This document shows, one piece after another, positions 1 to 9,741 of a stretch of DNA of 47,173 bases. The notes beneath the pieces were generated by a model that saw nothing but the letters and a program-made list of their open reading frames with translations, was not told the origin of the DNA and did no database searches. This DNA is from Tepidibacillus fermentans (GTDB lineage: Bacteria > Bacillota > Bacilli > Tepidibacillales > Tepidibacillaceae): positions 1 through 47,173 of the forward strand of contig NZ_SMAB01000018.1 in assembly GCF_004342885.1 (NCBI RefSeq), given 5' to 3'. The position numbers and the translations under genes are program-made. Numbering within the stretch: the stretch's first letter is position 1; every line of letters begins with the position of its first letter.

Positions 1-49
1 GGCACGCCGCCAGCGTTCGTCCTGAGCCAGGATCAAACTCTCCATTAAA
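1..49 (-). rRNA. rrs: 16S ribosomal RNA, 5' end only
   Basis: The minus strand carries the conserved first bases of bacterial 16S rRNA, including the AGAGTTTGATCCTGGCTCAG block used as a universal site. The mature 5' end is placed at about 49 by analogy with Bacillus 16S. The rest of the gene lies outside the window. Its position after lysS matches the rRNA operon that follows lysS/ctsR-region genes in Bacilli. Confidence 0.95.
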
Positions 50-150
50 GATTGTTTGATATAGCTCTTTGTTTTTCCTTCTGAATTGAAGGGTTCACGC
101 TAAGCTGACACTGTTCAGTTTTCAAAGAACAATTGTAGCAGAAAAACAAA
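50..150 (-). other. 16S rRNA leader (pre-rRNA processing and antitermination region)
   Basis: Just upstream of 16S on the minus strand lies TTCTTTGAAAACTGAACA, a boxA-like and leader sequence typical of Bacillus rRNA operons, followed by a short AT-rich leader to the mature end. It should act in antitermination and RNase III or M5-type maturation. The assignment rests on similarity of the motif and its position. Confidence 0.6.
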
Positions 151-162
151 TCAACGAATATG

Positions 163-191
163 ATTTTATCAAAATTTAATTTTGGTGTCAA
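163..191 (-). promoter_or_regulatory. sigma-A promoter of the rRNA operon
   Basis: On the minus strand a perfect -35 TTGACA (186-191) is separated by 17 bp from TAAAAT (163-168). This places transcription start about 105 nt before mature 16S, the usual arrangement. Weaker promoter-like pairs exist further upstream (200-330), as expected for tandem rrn promoters, but I could not pin them down. Confidence 0.7.
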
Positions 192-360
192 CCACTTTTA
201 CGTTAGATCAATATTTAAAACTAATCAAGAATTATTCTAAAATAAGATAAAATATCGATGATGTTTTCTATATTATCATTTTTAATTGGCCTCTTCAATA
301 TAAAAATTTTCCATTGCCAAACTTTAATCTGAAAGGTATGCAAAAGAAAAGCATGCTTGT

Positions 361-1104
361 TTACTCTTTATGGTTTGACCTGAACCATCCAACTCCTAAG
401 ATGAAAACAAGTATGATCCAAAAAATAGATTTCCACAGCAAGCTTTCTGCAAATTCATGACTTAATACATGAATACGTGGATGAGCTAGTGTGTGTATTG
501 CTAATTTCACTCCTACCCATGCAACTACAAGATATGCTGCAGTTTCTAATCCCGGTCTTTTGTGTAATAAATCGACAAACCAATTTGCTGCAAAACGAAT
601 GAGAACTAAGCCAATAATTCCACCTGCTAGAACAACAATAAAATGTGCTCCATGCATTCCGCCGATATTCGGTAAATTGGTTTGTGGTAAAGAAACAGCT
701 AAAGCTACGGCAGCTAATATTGAATCAACGGCAAACGCAATATCTGCTAATTCAACTTTAAGAACTGTGGCCCATAATCCTGATTTCTTTTGATTGTTTT
801 GCTTGGTTGTCTCCTCATTTTCTTTCCTTTTGAAGATATGATTAAGCCCTAAAAAGATAAGATAGGCTGCTCCTAATGCCTGAACCTGCCATACATCTAT
901 TAGGTAAGAGATGATAAACAAAGAAGTAAAACGAAAAACAAAAGCGCCGGCAAGACCATAAAACAATGCTCTTTTTCGAAGGTCTGGTTCTAGATGTTTC
1001 ACCATGACTGCCATTACTAAAGCATTATCCGCTGCTAACAGTCCCTCTAATCCAACTAATACAAGTAATGTCCACCCATATTCCGCTAAGATACCATAAT
1101 CCAA
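361..1104 (-). CDS. TerC family membrane protein, probable Mn2+ exporter (YkoY/YceF-like)
   Basis: Integral membrane protein of 247 residues with about seven hydrophobic segments. It shows the TerC-family signatures EGLLAADNAL near residue 20 and ELADIAFAVDS near residue 118, whose acidic and Asn residues are thought to bind metal. Relatives in Bacillus (YceF and YkoY, renamed MeeF/MeeY) export manganese and help load secreted Mn enzymes. The hydrophilic stretch at about 93-108 (KRKENEETTKQNNQKK) is the usual cytoplasmic loop. It stands alone between the rRNA operon and lysS and has its own promoter and a manganese riboswitch upstream, which strongly supports the Mn role. Which of the paralogous TerC proteins it matches cannot be decided here. 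Confidence 0.88.
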   Translation of the reverse strand: MDYGILAEYGWTLLVLVGLEGLLAADNALVMAVMVKHLEPDLRKRALFYGLAGAFVFRFTSLFIISYLIDVWQVQALGAAYLIFLGLNHIFKRKENEETTKQNNQKKSGLWATVLKVELADIAFAVDSILAAVALAVSLPQTNLPNIGGMHGAHFIVVLAGGIIGLVLIRFAANWFVDLLHKRPGLETAAYLVVAWVGVKLAIHTLAHPRIHVLSHEFAESLLWKSIFWIILVFILGVGWFRSNHKE

Positions 1105-1188
1105 AATTATTCCTCCTATTCAATTACCTTCAGTGTTTAATCATAGGTTAGTTTTTGTATTCGATTTATTCCGTATGTATATAAAAAT

Positions 1189-1300
1189 GACCTTCACCTC
1201 CTAAAGGTAAAGGTCTTGCTAACAATTGGAATTGCCAATAAAGCCGAGGGAAAAACCCTGTAATGACGACTTTATTGTTAAAGCTACTCCCCTTTAATTC
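1189..1300 (-). ncRNA. yybP-ykoY manganese riboswitch with intrinsic terminator
   Basis: The minus-strand leader of the terC-type gene begins AAAGGGGAGTAGC (about 1283-1297), contains CGTCA and closes with GCAAGACCTTTACC. These are the conserved parts of the yybP-ykoY Mn2+ aptamer. The closing strand GACCTTTACC also pairs with GGTGAAGGTC to form a terminator stem followed by a T-rich run (1183-1215). Mn2+ binding should hold this strand in the aptamer and prevent termination, making an ON switch. The class is recognised from its conserved sequence; the pairing was done by eye. Confidence 0.9.
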
Positions 1301-1323
1301 CTTCCCTATATAATTGTAAGTTT

Positions 1324-1352
1324 ATTATAAAATGATATACATCAAGTGTCAA
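1324..1352 (-). promoter_or_regulatory. sigma-A promoter for the riboswitch-terC unit
   Basis: Consensus TTGACA (1347-1352) and TATAAT (1324-1329) are separated by exactly 17 bp on the minus strand. They lie about 25 nt before the aptamer and immediately after the lysS stop codon. With both hexamers perfect, expression is probably limited by the riboswitch and not by initiation. Confidence 0.85.
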
Positions 1353-1365
1353 TGACGCAAATATT

Positions 1366-2883
<1,518 letters not shown>

Positions 2884-3360
2884 TTATTTTTTAATATCTA
2901 AAATTTCATATTGAATGACACCTGCGGGTACATTGATATCGACAATTGCTCCTATTTGCTTACCTAATAAGGCTTTGCCAACAGGAGATTCATTCGAAAT
3001 CATATTTTGTGTTGGATCTGATTCAGCAGAGCCAACGATTGTATATTCAACAATTTCGTCAAATTCAATATCTCTTAACTTTACTGTAGAACCAATGCTA
3101 ACGACATCTGTGTTTACATCATCCTCGTTAATGATCCGCGCATTGCGAAGCATTTTTTCTAAAGTGATAATACGTCCCTCAATGAAAGCCTGTTCATTTT
3201 TTGCATCCTCATATTCTGAGTTTTCACTAATATCTCCATAACCAATTGCAATTTTAATTCTTTCGGCTACTTCTCTACGTTTTACAGTTTTTAGATATTC
3301 TAATTCCTCCTCCAGTTTTTTCAAACCGGAAGGTGTTAATATTACTTCTTTATCAGTCAT
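2884..3360 (-). CDS. greA: Transcription elongation factor GreA
   Basis: Rescues backtracked RNA polymerase by stimulating transcript cleavage. The 158 residues comprise an N-terminal antiparallel coiled coil (1-75) whose tip carries the acidic DISENSEY segment required for cleavage, and a C-terminal FKBP-like domain with [13 protein letters not shown] near residue 130. The longest open frame adds 18 residues, but AAAGGGG lies about 10 bases before the internal ATG and the length then equals the family norm. It sits directly before lysS; B. subtilis lacks greA at this locus, whereas several other Bacilli have it here. Confidence 0.95.
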   Translation of the reverse strand: MTDKEVILTPSGLKKLEEELEYLKTVKRREVAERIKIAIGYGDISENSEYEDAKNEQAFIEGRIITLEKMLRNARIINEDDVNTDVVSIGSTVKLRDIEFDEIVEYTIVGSAESDPTQNMISNESPVGKALLGKQIGAIVDINVPAGVIQYEILDIKK

Positions 3361-3462
3361 AGATAAATTCCCCTTTGTGAAAGATTTCCATATGATTATA
3401 TGTTTATTCTTCAAAAATTATGCGATTACGAATAAACCACACAATCGTTTAACAAATAGAAC

Positions 3463-3499
3463 AAAAAGCTTCTTTTGTTATTGGTACAAGAAGCTTTTG
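3463..3499 (-). terminator. Rho-independent terminator, probably ending the folate-dusB operon
   Basis: Inverted repeat AAAAGCTTCTT / AAGAAGCTTTT with an 11-12 base loop, followed on the minus strand by TTTTTGTTCT. It lies between dusB and greA. Confidence 0.65.
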
Positions 3500-3525
3500 A
3501 ACCTAAGTTCATATAATATGTTCCC

Positions 3526-3597
3526 TTTTTACCGCATAGAAAAATTTAACTTCATAAAAGTATGAATCATCATAAAGTTAAACTTGACGCTCAGCAT
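3526..3597. repeat. Dispersed intergenic repeat, family B, copy 1
   Basis: About 70 bp beginning TTTTTACCGCATAG. It contains the inverted pair TTTAACTTCAT / AAGTTAAAC and ends near GACGCTCAGCATAAA. It resembles 38081-38155 over its whole length (see that entry). It has no coding potential and lies in the dusB-greA gap, whose remaining bases up to about 3720 show nothing I recognise. Confidence 0.6.
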
Positions 3598-3724
3598 AAA
3601 GCTTCCTTAAAAAGGTGTCGATAAAAGCTTTTCATATAATCTGAAGGGTATTATATTGCAATCCACCACTAATGTCAACCAAATATTAGAAGTTTAAAAA
3701 GAAAGTGTTGATTTTTATCAAGAT

Positions 3725-3748
3725 GGATAATGGCTGTGTGAACGTTAA
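3725..3748. repeat. 24-bp repeat, family C, copy 1
   Basis: GGATAATGG, C, TGTGTGAAC, G, TTAA: identical at 22 of 24 positions to 7010-7033. Both copies lie about 13 bases beyond the stop codon of a minus-strand gene (dusB here, yacD there). Confidence 0.5.
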
Positions 3749-3760
3749 ATGGTGAATATT

Positions 3761-4729
3761 TCACGACAAACTTGCTACGTAATTGGCTAAAATTTGCCTC
3801 ATTTCCTCACGAGTTTCCACTTCATTCAGCTGTTCTCGAACCCTCGCTGCTTTAGGAAGTCCTTTTAAATACCATGCAGCATGTTTTCTCATTTCCCTAA
3901 CACCTATCTTTTCTCCTTTTAATGCAATTAAACGATCCATATGAAGAAATGCAATCTCTATCTTTTCTTGAGGCGTTGGTTCAGGAACAAGTTCACCATA
4001 CTTTAAATATCGAACTGTTCGATAAAGAATCCACGGATTTCCCAAGGCTGCCCTTCCAATCATCACACCATCAACACCCGTGGTATCAATCATGTTCTTT
4101 GCATCCACAGGCGTTTGGATATCACCGTTTCCAATTACTGGAATACGAACTGATTCTTTTACACGACGGATAATATCCCAATCGGCCTTACCACTGTACA
4201 TTTGTTCTCTAGTTCGTCCATGAACTGCGATCGCGCTTGCTCCAGCACTTTCTATCGCTTTTGCATTCTCAATGGCATAAATATGCTCACTATCCCATCC
4301 TATTCTCATTTTCACGGTAACTGGTTTTTTCACCGCTTTTACAACAGCACTAACAATCTGTTCAATCTTTGGTGGATGTAATAGTAGTTTAGCACCTGCT
4401 TCGTTTTTTGTAATCTTCGGTACAGGGCAACCCATATTAATATCAATGATATCAGCTTTTGTGTACTCATCAACGATCTTTGCCGCTTCGACCAAACTAT
4501 CTATTTCTGCACCAAAAAGTTGTAAGCTCAATGGGCGTTCATCATCTCTAACCTCGATCATCTTTAATGTTCGCTCATTTTTTTGTAAGATTCCTTTATC
4601 GCTCACCATCTCAGCTGTAACTAAGCCTGTACCAAATTGACGAGCTAGCGAACGAAAAGCATAGTTACTCACTCCCGCCATTGGAGCTAATACCACATTA
4701 TTGTCCAACTCTACGTTTCCAATCTTCAT
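3761..4729 (-). CDS. dusB: tRNA-dihydrouridine synthase B
   Basis: FMN-dependent reductase that makes dihydrouridine in the tRNA D-loop. The 322-residue TIM-barrel protein shows LAPMAGVSNYAFR at the N-terminus, the catalytic-loop NMGCPVPKI (Cys near residue 100), KMRIGWD and VIGNGDI for flavin and phosphate binding, and the C-terminal helical domain. It begins after AGGAGG nine bases upstream. It corresponds to B. subtilis yacF and follows folK with only the yazB remnant in between, so it is probably the last gene of the folate operon. Confidence 0.94.
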   Translation of the reverse strand: MKIGNVELDNNVVLAPMAGVSNYAFRSLARQFGTGLVTAEMVSDKGILQKNERTLKMIEVRDDERPLSLQLFGAEIDSLVEAAKIVDEYTKADIIDINMGCPVPKITKNEAGAKLLLHPPKIEQIVSAVVKAVKKPVTVKMRIGWDSEHIYAIENAKAIESAGASAIAVHGRTREQMYSGKADWDIIRRVKESVRIPVIGNGDIQTPVDAKNMIDTTGVDGVMIGRAALGNPWILYRTVRYLKYGELVPEPTPQEKIEIAFLHMDRLIALKGEKIGVREMRKHAAWYLKGLPKAARVREQLNEVETREEMRQILANYVASLS

Positions 4730-4859
4730 GCTGTCCTTCCTCCTGTTGCATTTCTATGCTTTATTTTTGCTTGATTCATTCTTATCTGTTTGGCCAGTTC
4801 TTCTTGTGTAAGTCCTTTCAATTTAGAAAGTCACTGATTCTTTTATTTATATTTTCCAT
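4726..4859 (-). pseudogene. yazB: Frameshifted and truncated remnant of yazB (small XRE-family HTH protein)
   Basis: In B. subtilis a small Cro/CI-type protein, YazB, lies between folK and dusB. Here the same gap encodes an ATG at 4859 with MENINKRISDFLN then a stop. A second frame starting at 4830 reads LSKLKGLTQEELAKQ and then IRMNQAKIKHRNATGG, running into the dusB start. KLKGLTQEELAKQ is the start of a helix-turn-helix and aligns with KLKGMTQLELAEK of YazB. So the gene has a -1 type frame break near codon 13 and has lost everything after the second helix. The overlap with the folK stop and with the dusB start is retained, which suggests a recent loss. Function of intact YazB is unknown. 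Confidence 0.75.
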
Positions 4860-5335
4860 ATTTTTACTTCCTCGCATGATAAAGACAACTGATCGATTAA
4901 ACTTTCGATCGAGTTTGGTTCACTAGGAATTGAACCTTTATAGATATCGTATAATGGCTTTAATACAAATAGCCTTTCTCTCATATAAGGATGGGGAATA
5001 GTTAATTCGGGAGAAACAATGATCTCGTTTCCATATAAAAGAATATCAATATCGATCGTTCTAGGTCCCCAATGGATTTCCCTTTTTCTACCTAACTCCT
5101 TTTCTATGGTCTGTGTAATCTGTAATAGTTCATGGGCATTCAGTTCTGTTTCCACCTCTACAACCATATTTAAGAAATATGGCTGGTCTCTGTAACCAAA
5201 AGGTTCGGTTTCATATATCGGCGAATTGTTGATCACGCGAATATGTGGGTGTGAATCCAAGCGATCGATAGCTTGTTGTAAATAGTCTTCCCGATCGCCC
5301 ATATTAGAACCTAATCCAAGAAACACTCTAGTCAT
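4847..5335 (-). CDS. folK: 2-amino-4-hydroxy-6-hydroxymethyldihydropteridine pyrophosphokinase
   Basis: Transfers pyrophosphate from ATP to 6-hydroxymethyl-dihydropterin, the step before dihydropteroate synthase. The 162-residue HPPK has GLGSNMGDRE at the N-terminus, YETEPFG, and the conserved GPRTIDIDILLYG block near residue 95, holding the two metal-binding aspartates. Its ATG overlaps the folB stop by four bases (ATGA), so the two are translationally coupled. The 3' end overlaps the start of the decayed yazB. Confidence 0.95.
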   Translation of the reverse strand: MTRVFLGLGSNMGDREDYLQQAIDRLDSHPHIRVINNSPIYETEPFGYRDQPYFLNMVVEVETELNAHELLQITQTIEKELGRKREIHWGPRTIDIDILLYGNEIIVSPELTIPHPYMRERLFVLKPLYDIYKGSIPSEPNSIESLIDQLSLSCEEVKIWKI

Positions 5336-5694
5336 TCGATCTTCCCTCTTTTAATCTCCACTGCAACACTTTGTAGATGTCCAGGAATTGGCGGCTGAAG
5401 TTTTCGAACGCGCACGATAACCCCTTGCACGGGGAAAGTAGAAAGGATTTCATTAGCAATACTTTCTGCCAATGATTCTAGTAACTTTTTGGGAGTCCCC
5501 ATGACAAAGTTTTTTGTTACCTGATAAACTTTTGCATAATTCACAGTATCTTCCAAACAATCACTGGTACCAGCCTTTTTAAGGTTGAGAAAAAGCTCTA
5601 AATCGACCTCAAACTTTTGCCCTAAACGATTTTCCTCTTCAAATACACCATGATATGCATAAAACTGCATTCCTTGAAAAATAATTTTATCCAT
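5332..5694 (-). CDS. folB: Dihydroneopterin aldolase
   Basis: Cleaves 7,8-dihydroneopterin to hydroxymethyl-dihydropterin and glycolaldehyde. The 120-residue T-fold protein shows FYAYHGVFEEE (catalytic Glu region), GQKFEVDLEL and the C-terminal KLQPPIPGHL with the conserved catalytic Lys. It is wedged between folP (TAATG overlap) and folK (ATGA overlap) in a tight folate operon. Confidence 0.95.
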   Translation of the reverse strand: MDKIIFQGMQFYAYHGVFEEENRLGQKFEVDLELFLNLKKAGTSDCLEDTVNYAKVYQVTKNFVMGTPKKLLESLAESIANEILSTFPVQGVIVRVRKLQPPIPGHLQSVAVEIKRGKIE

Positions 5695-6911
5695 TATTCT
5701 TTCACCCTATCTATACCAACTGAATGCAAATAAACCATTGCATCCATCATTTTGGCTACACGACTCATCTCTTTCACATCATGGACGCGAACGATCTGAC
5801 ACCCTTTAGCAATCCCTAATGCGATTGTGGCTGCAGTACCTTCTACTCGATCATCAACAGGTAGATTTAAGGTATTCCCAACGATTGATTTTCTAGATGT
5901 ACCCAATAAAACAGGATAACCTAAACTCACGATTTCCTCTAATCGATTCATAACGATTAGATTCTGTTCATATGTTTTTGCAAAACCGATTCCTGGGTCA
6001 AGGATAATATTCTCTTCGTTAACACCTGCTTCAAGCGCAAGATCAATACTTTGATATAAATCGCGAATAATATCATCCATTAATGATTGATAATTCAGAT
6101 CGAAGCGATTATGCATTAATATAACCGGAACATTAAGTTTCGCTGCAACTTGTGCCATATTAGGGTCTTTTTTAAATCCCCAAACATCATTAATGATATG
6201 AGCACCTGCTTCAATTGCTTGTTTAGCTACCTCCGCCTTGTATGTATCAACTGAAATCGGTACATCGATTTCTTTTACTAGCCTTTGAATAATTGGAATA
6301 ACACGTGATAATTCTTCTTCCAAGGAAACCTCTTGATGTCCAGGTCTCGTTGATTCGCCTCCAACATCAATAATATCTGCGCCATTCTCAACCATTTCTT
6401 TCGCGTGTATTACTGCTTGTTCAAGATCATTGAATTTACCGCCATCCGAGAATGAATCAGGTGTCACATTAAGGATTCCTATAATCAACGTTTTATTCCC
6501 AATTTTTATCTGTTTTCCATTTGCGTACAATATTTTTTCCTTATATACTTTTTCTTCAGATTTTAGAACTTTTTCAATTTCTTTTCCTAGTTCTTTTAAG
6601 CCAAATGGTTGTAATTTTAATTTCTTTAGCACATCCCAATATTGTTTTTTTGTACCCATCAATAAAACATCAGATGTTTCTTTTTTTAGTGTTGAAACAT
6701 CTTTATGGACAACCGCTTCAGCCCCTTTTGCCAACATTTCTTGTTTAAGTATATGGACTGCCCTTAATGGAAGTTGTTGAACTTTGATAAATTTAAACTC
6801 TCCTTTTGGGAGCATAAGCCGTATTCCCTTTACATCCGCCCCAATAGTTTCCATTTCAGAATACAAAAATTCAAGTTTTGCTGGCTTAATCATATGGGTG
6901 TTATATTTCAT
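5694..6911 (-). CDS. folP: Dihydropteroate synthase with N-terminal extension
   Basis: Joins p-aminobenzoate to the pterin pyrophosphate; target of sulfonamides. The catalytic TIM barrel begins only at about residue 138, with IIGILNVTPDSFSDGG, and continues through DIIDVGGESTRPG, ISVDTYKAEV, HIINDVWG, ILDPGIGFAKT and LLGTSRKS. The 405 residues exceed the usual 270-285 by a roughly 130-residue N-terminal region without a motif I know; Clostridia-type enzymes are often long in this way. The start has AGGGGG eight bases upstream. No pabA, pabB or pabC lies in front of it, unlike in B. subtilis. Confidence 0.94.
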   Translation of the reverse strand: MKYNTHMIKPAKLEFLYSEMETIGADVKGIRLMLPKGEFKFIKVQQLPLRAVHILKQEMLAKGAEAVVHKDVSTLKKETSDVLLMGTKKQYWDVLKKLKLQPFGLKELGKEIEKVLKSEEKVYKEKILYANGKQIKIGNKTLIIGILNVTPDSFSDGGKFNDLEQAVIHAKEMVENGADIIDVGGESTRPGHQEVSLEEELSRVIPIIQRLVKEIDVPISVDTYKAEVAKQAIEAGAHIINDVWGFKKDPNMAQVAAKLNVPVILMHNRFDLNYQSLMDDIIRDLYQSIDLALEAGVNEENIILDPGIGFAKTYEQNLIVMNRLEEIVSLGYPVLLGTSRKSIVGNTLNLPVDDRVEGTAATIALGIAKGCQIVRVHDVKEMSRVAKMMDAMVYLHSVGIDRVKE

Positions 6912-7009
6912 AGCAGATACCCCCTAAGCATGAATTACTGAAACATACGTTCCATAATAAAATATAACTAAGTTCTTTGAAAACTACACTTCCCAATCCA
7001 TCTGAAAAG

Positions 7010-7033
7010 GGATAATGGATGTGTGAACATTAA
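7010..7033. repeat. 24-bp repeat, family C, copy 2
   Basis: GGATAATGG, A, TGTGTGAAC, A, TTAA: differs at two positions from 3725-3748. It lies about 13 bases past the stop codon of the foldase gene. The rest of the gap to folP shows no further element that I recognise. Confidence 0.5.
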
Positions 7034-7046
7034 TATGGTAAGTCAT

Positions 7047-7934
7047 TCACTTCAGGGTTTCATCATAAATAGTAACTCGCATTTCTTTTTTTAATTGTTC
7101 TAAAACCTCTGGTAAGGAATTGATCTGATTTAGGGCCAATTCCCTCCGTATCTCGTTCTTTACCTCTTCATAAGGGAAATTTCTAGCCTCTCTTCGATCG
7201 ACGATTTGAATAATCGCATAACCTCCCTCTACAGGTATAGGTTTACTGATTTCGCCAATTTTCAAATTCTTCACTTCGTTTCGTATAGCTGGGGATAAAG
7301 CAGCATCATCTAATCTGATAAACCCTAAATCTCCACCCTTACAGGCTGTTAAGAGATCCAACGATTTTTCTTGAGCTAATGTATTAAAATTGGACCCATT
7401 TTTCAACTCTTTGATTACTTGTAGGGCTGACTGTTTATCTTCCACTACAATCTGTTGAAGGTGCACCTTCGTAGATTCTCTAAATTGTTCTGGGTGTTCT
7501 TGATAATATGCTTTCAAATCTTCCTCTGAAATCACAACATCTTTTGTCGCTAATTCTTCCCAAAGTAAATAAAACTTCACATTTTCTAAAAGTTCATCCT
7601 TATTTAAACCTATTTGTTCTTTTAAATCAGTGGTCATATCTCCTTCTGAATCGTATCCATCTTGTAATTTCATATACTCACGTTCAATATCTTTTTGATC
7701 GACTTGAATACCATATTTTTTTGCTGCCTTAAAAATCACTTGTCGATTAATATAATCATTGAGAACTTCCTTACCATAAAGTCGTTTCATTTCCTCAAAA
7801 AATTGAGTTTCTGTGATCTTCTCACCATCAACGGTTGCTACAATCTCTTCTTTTTTCTCTCTATAAAATAACAAAAATGAACCGAGGGCAATCACTGCGA
7901 GTAGACTCAAAAGAGCCCATTGTTTTTTCCCCAT
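7047..7934 (-). CDS. Membrane-anchored parvulin-type peptidyl-prolyl isomerase (YacD-like)
   Basis: Predicted extracytoplasmic foldase: a short basic N-terminus, one membrane segment (WALLSLLAVIALGSFLLFY), a SurA-N-like helical region (about 35-150) and a PpiC rotamase domain (about 155-260; GGDLGFIRLDD, GEISKPIPVEGGYAIIQI). It occupies the place of B. subtilis yacD between hslO and the folate genes. The frame opens at 7952 inside the hslO stop, but GGAGAGG lies six bases before the ATG at 7934, giving 295 residues. No lipobox is present, so it is likely held by an uncleaved signal anchor. Confidence 0.85.
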   Translation of the reverse strand: MGKKQWALLSLLAVIALGSFLLFYREKKEEIVATVDGEKITETQFFEEMKRLYGKEVLNDYINRQVIFKAAKKYGIQVDQKDIEREYMKLQDGYDSEGDMTTDLKEQIGLNKDELLENVKFYLLWEELATKDVVISEEDLKAYYQEHPEQFRESTKVHLQQIVVEDKQSALQVIKELKNGSNFNTLAQEKSLDLLTACKGGDLGFIRLDDAALSPAIRNEVKNLKIGEISKPIPVEGGYAIIQIVDRREARNFPYEEVKNEIRRELALNQINSLPEVLEQLKKEMRVTIYDETLK

Positions 7935-7951
7935 TTTTTTCCTCTCCTTCA

Positions 7952-8821
7952 TTAGGAAAAGTGAAGCAGTAGACGTTCTAAATCCTCTTTATCGTAATGA
8001 TATTTTTTATTGCAGAATTGACAGGTAATCTCTGCTTTCCCTTCTTTTTCAATCATATTTTCGATCTCTTCTTTTCCTAATCCAATTAACATCTGATCGA
8101 TCCGCTCATGAGAACAATTACATTGGAACTTGATATCGAGTTGTTCTAAAATTTTAATCTCTCCTAGTAAGCTTTCAAGAATTTGTTCAGGAGATAATCC
8201 CTGATCGATCAGATTGGTTACGGAATTCAATTCAGCCAACCTTTGTTCGACAAATTGGATATCGTCATCGCTCATTCCAGGTAAGATTTGAATGATAAAT
8301 CCTCCTGCAGCTCGGATTTGATAATCGGGGTTGACAAGAACTCCTACCCCGACAGCAGATGGAATCTGCTCCGAATGCGCAAAATAATAAGTAAAATCTT
8401 CTCCTAATTCGCCAGAGATGAGAGGAACACTACCCACATAATAATCTTTTAGCCCTAAATCCTTAATGACATATAAATGACCTTTTCCGACTGCAGACGC
8501 TACATCTAATTTTCCTTTTTCATTTAACGGTAAGTCTACCTGACCATTGGTAATATATCCTCTTACGATCCCTTTTGCATTGGCATCGATGATAATTTGC
8601 CCAATCGGACCATCACCTTTGATCTGAATCGTTAATCTTTCCTCTCCTTTTAACATTGCCCCCATCATTGCTCCAACAGTCGCAGCTCTGCCTAAAGCCG
8701 CACTGGCTACTGGAGTCGTTTGATGACTTTTTTGTAACTCATTTACTAAATGGGTTGAACGAATAGCATAAGCTCGAATTTTTCCTTCAAAAGCTAGCGC
8801 TTTAATCAAGTAATCTTTCAT
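7952..8821 (-). CDS. hslO: Redox-regulated chaperone Hsp33
   Basis: Cytoplasmic holdase activated by oxidative unfolding. 289 residues; the N-terminal core carries [21 protein letters not shown] and GDGPIG; the C-terminal zinc switch is visible as CNC (about 232) and CQFC (about 265). The ATG at 8821 follows GGAGAGAG by six bases; an in-frame start 11 codons upstream lacks a ribosome-binding site. It corresponds to yacC and is separated from coaX by a terminator. Confidence 0.96.
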   Translation of the reverse strand: MKDYLIKALAFEGKIRAYAIRSTHLVNELQKSHQTTPVASAALGRAATVGAMMGAMLKGEERLTIQIKGDGPIGQIIIDANAKGIVRGYITNGQVDLPLNEKGKLDVASAVGKGHLYVIKDLGLKDYYVGSVPLISGELGEDFTYYFAHSEQIPSAVGVGVLVNPDYQIRAAGGFIIQILPGMSDDDIQFVEQRLAELNSVTNLIDQGLSPEQILESLLGEIKILEQLDIKFQCNCSHERIDQMLIGLGKEEIENMIEKEGKAEITCQFCNKKYHYDKEDLERLLLHFS

Positions 8822-8876
8822 TATGTCTCTCTCCTTGTAGAATATCGGCCTCACCCTTATCCTGGATAATTGTTCG

Positions 8877-8904
8877 AAAAAGGATTCCTTTTTGGAATCC
8901 TTTT
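8877..8904 (-). terminator. Terminator between coaX and hslO
   Basis: Inverted repeat AAAAGGATTCC / GGAATCCTTTTT with a five-base loop, followed by TCG on the minus strand. The A and T runs on both sides mean that it could work in either direction; only minus-strand genes flank it. Confidence 0.75.
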
Positions 8905-8909
8905 CACTG

Positions 8910-9674
8910 TTATTGATTTCTTAAATAAATAATTCGTAATCCTTCTAAGGTGAGAAACGGATTAACAACATCGATACTGCGAGATTCACTTGATATTAAT
9001 TCTGCTAACCCACCTGTTGCAATCACCTTTGGAACACTTCTACTTTGCTGCTTCATCCGTTCCACAATCGCATCAACTTGCCCTGCAAAACCAAAAACGA
9101 TACCTGATTGCATCGCGGTAATGGTATTCTTTCCGATCACATTTGCAGGCTTTACTAATTCAATTCTCGGTAGTTTTGCCGCTTTTTGATAAAGTGCTTC
9201 AGTAGAAATCCCAATTCCAGGTGCAATTGCTCCACCTTGGTAAATGCCCTGTTCATCAATAAAATCAAAAGTAGTCGCAGTACCAAAATCGACAATAATC
9301 AATGGCGTCCCATAAATCTCTATCGCGGCAACAGCATTTACAATCCGATCAGCTCCTACCTCTCTTGGGTTCTCCATTTTAATATTAATGCCTGTTTTTA
9401 CTCCAGGACCAACAATAATGGGTTGGATGCCAAAATATTTTTTTACCATCTTTTCTAATGGATAAATCATCGGAGGAACAACAGAAGAGATAATCGCACC
9501 CGTGATATTAGAAAATTGAATTTGCTGATGGACAAAGAGATTCTTAAGAATCATTCCAAATTCATCTTCTGTTTTGTTTTTATCAGAAGCGATTCGCCAA
9601 TACACAAGTAATTCCTGATCTTGATAAACACCGATCACGGTATTGGTATTCCCGACATCAATCACTAGAATCAT
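8910..9674 (-). CDS. coaX: Type III pantothenate kinase
   Basis: First step of coenzyme A synthesis: phosphorylates pantothenate. The 254-residue ASKHA-fold protein has the phosphate-binding [13 protein letters not shown] at the N-terminus, [21 protein letters not shown] near residue 100, DFGTATTFD (about 132) and TGGLA near the C-terminus. A GTG three codons upstream overlaps the AGGTG ribosome-binding site, so ATG 9674 is preferred. It has its own promoter and a terminator, so it appears monocistronic. Confidence 0.95.
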   Translation of the reverse strand: MILVIDVGNTNTVIGVYQDQELLVYWRIASDKNKTEDEFGMILKNLFVHQQIQFSNITGAIISSVVPPMIYPLEKMVKKYFGIQPIIVGPGVKTGINIKMENPREVGADRIVNAVAAIEIYGTPLIIVDFGTATTFDFIDEQGIYQGGAIAPGIGISTEALYQKAAKLPRIELVKPANVIGKNTITAMQSGIVFGFAGQVDAIVERMKQQSRSVPKVIATGGLAELISSESRSIDVVNPFLTLEGLRIIYLRNQ

Positions 9675-9711
9675 TTTCTTCACCTAATCTTTCTATTGCA
9701 TTTCATGTTTT

Positions 9712-9740
9712 ATCTTATCAATATTAAAAATGATTATCAA
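9712..9740 (-). promoter_or_regulatory. sigma-A promoter of coaX
   Basis: TTGATA (9735-9740), 17 bp, TAAGAT (9712-9717) on the minus strand, about 38 bp before coaX. The -35 begins two bases beyond the inferred 3' end of the intron remnant, so the insertion left the promoter just intact. Confidence 0.6.
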
Positions 9741-9741
9741 C

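Noticed and set aside
491-793. Plus-strand frame of 100 codons inside the terC-type gene
   Set aside because: Lies wholly antisense to a well-supported gene; no ribosome-binding site; same argument applies to all other plus-strand frames inside lysS, greA, folP, mfd, ksgA, ispE and others.
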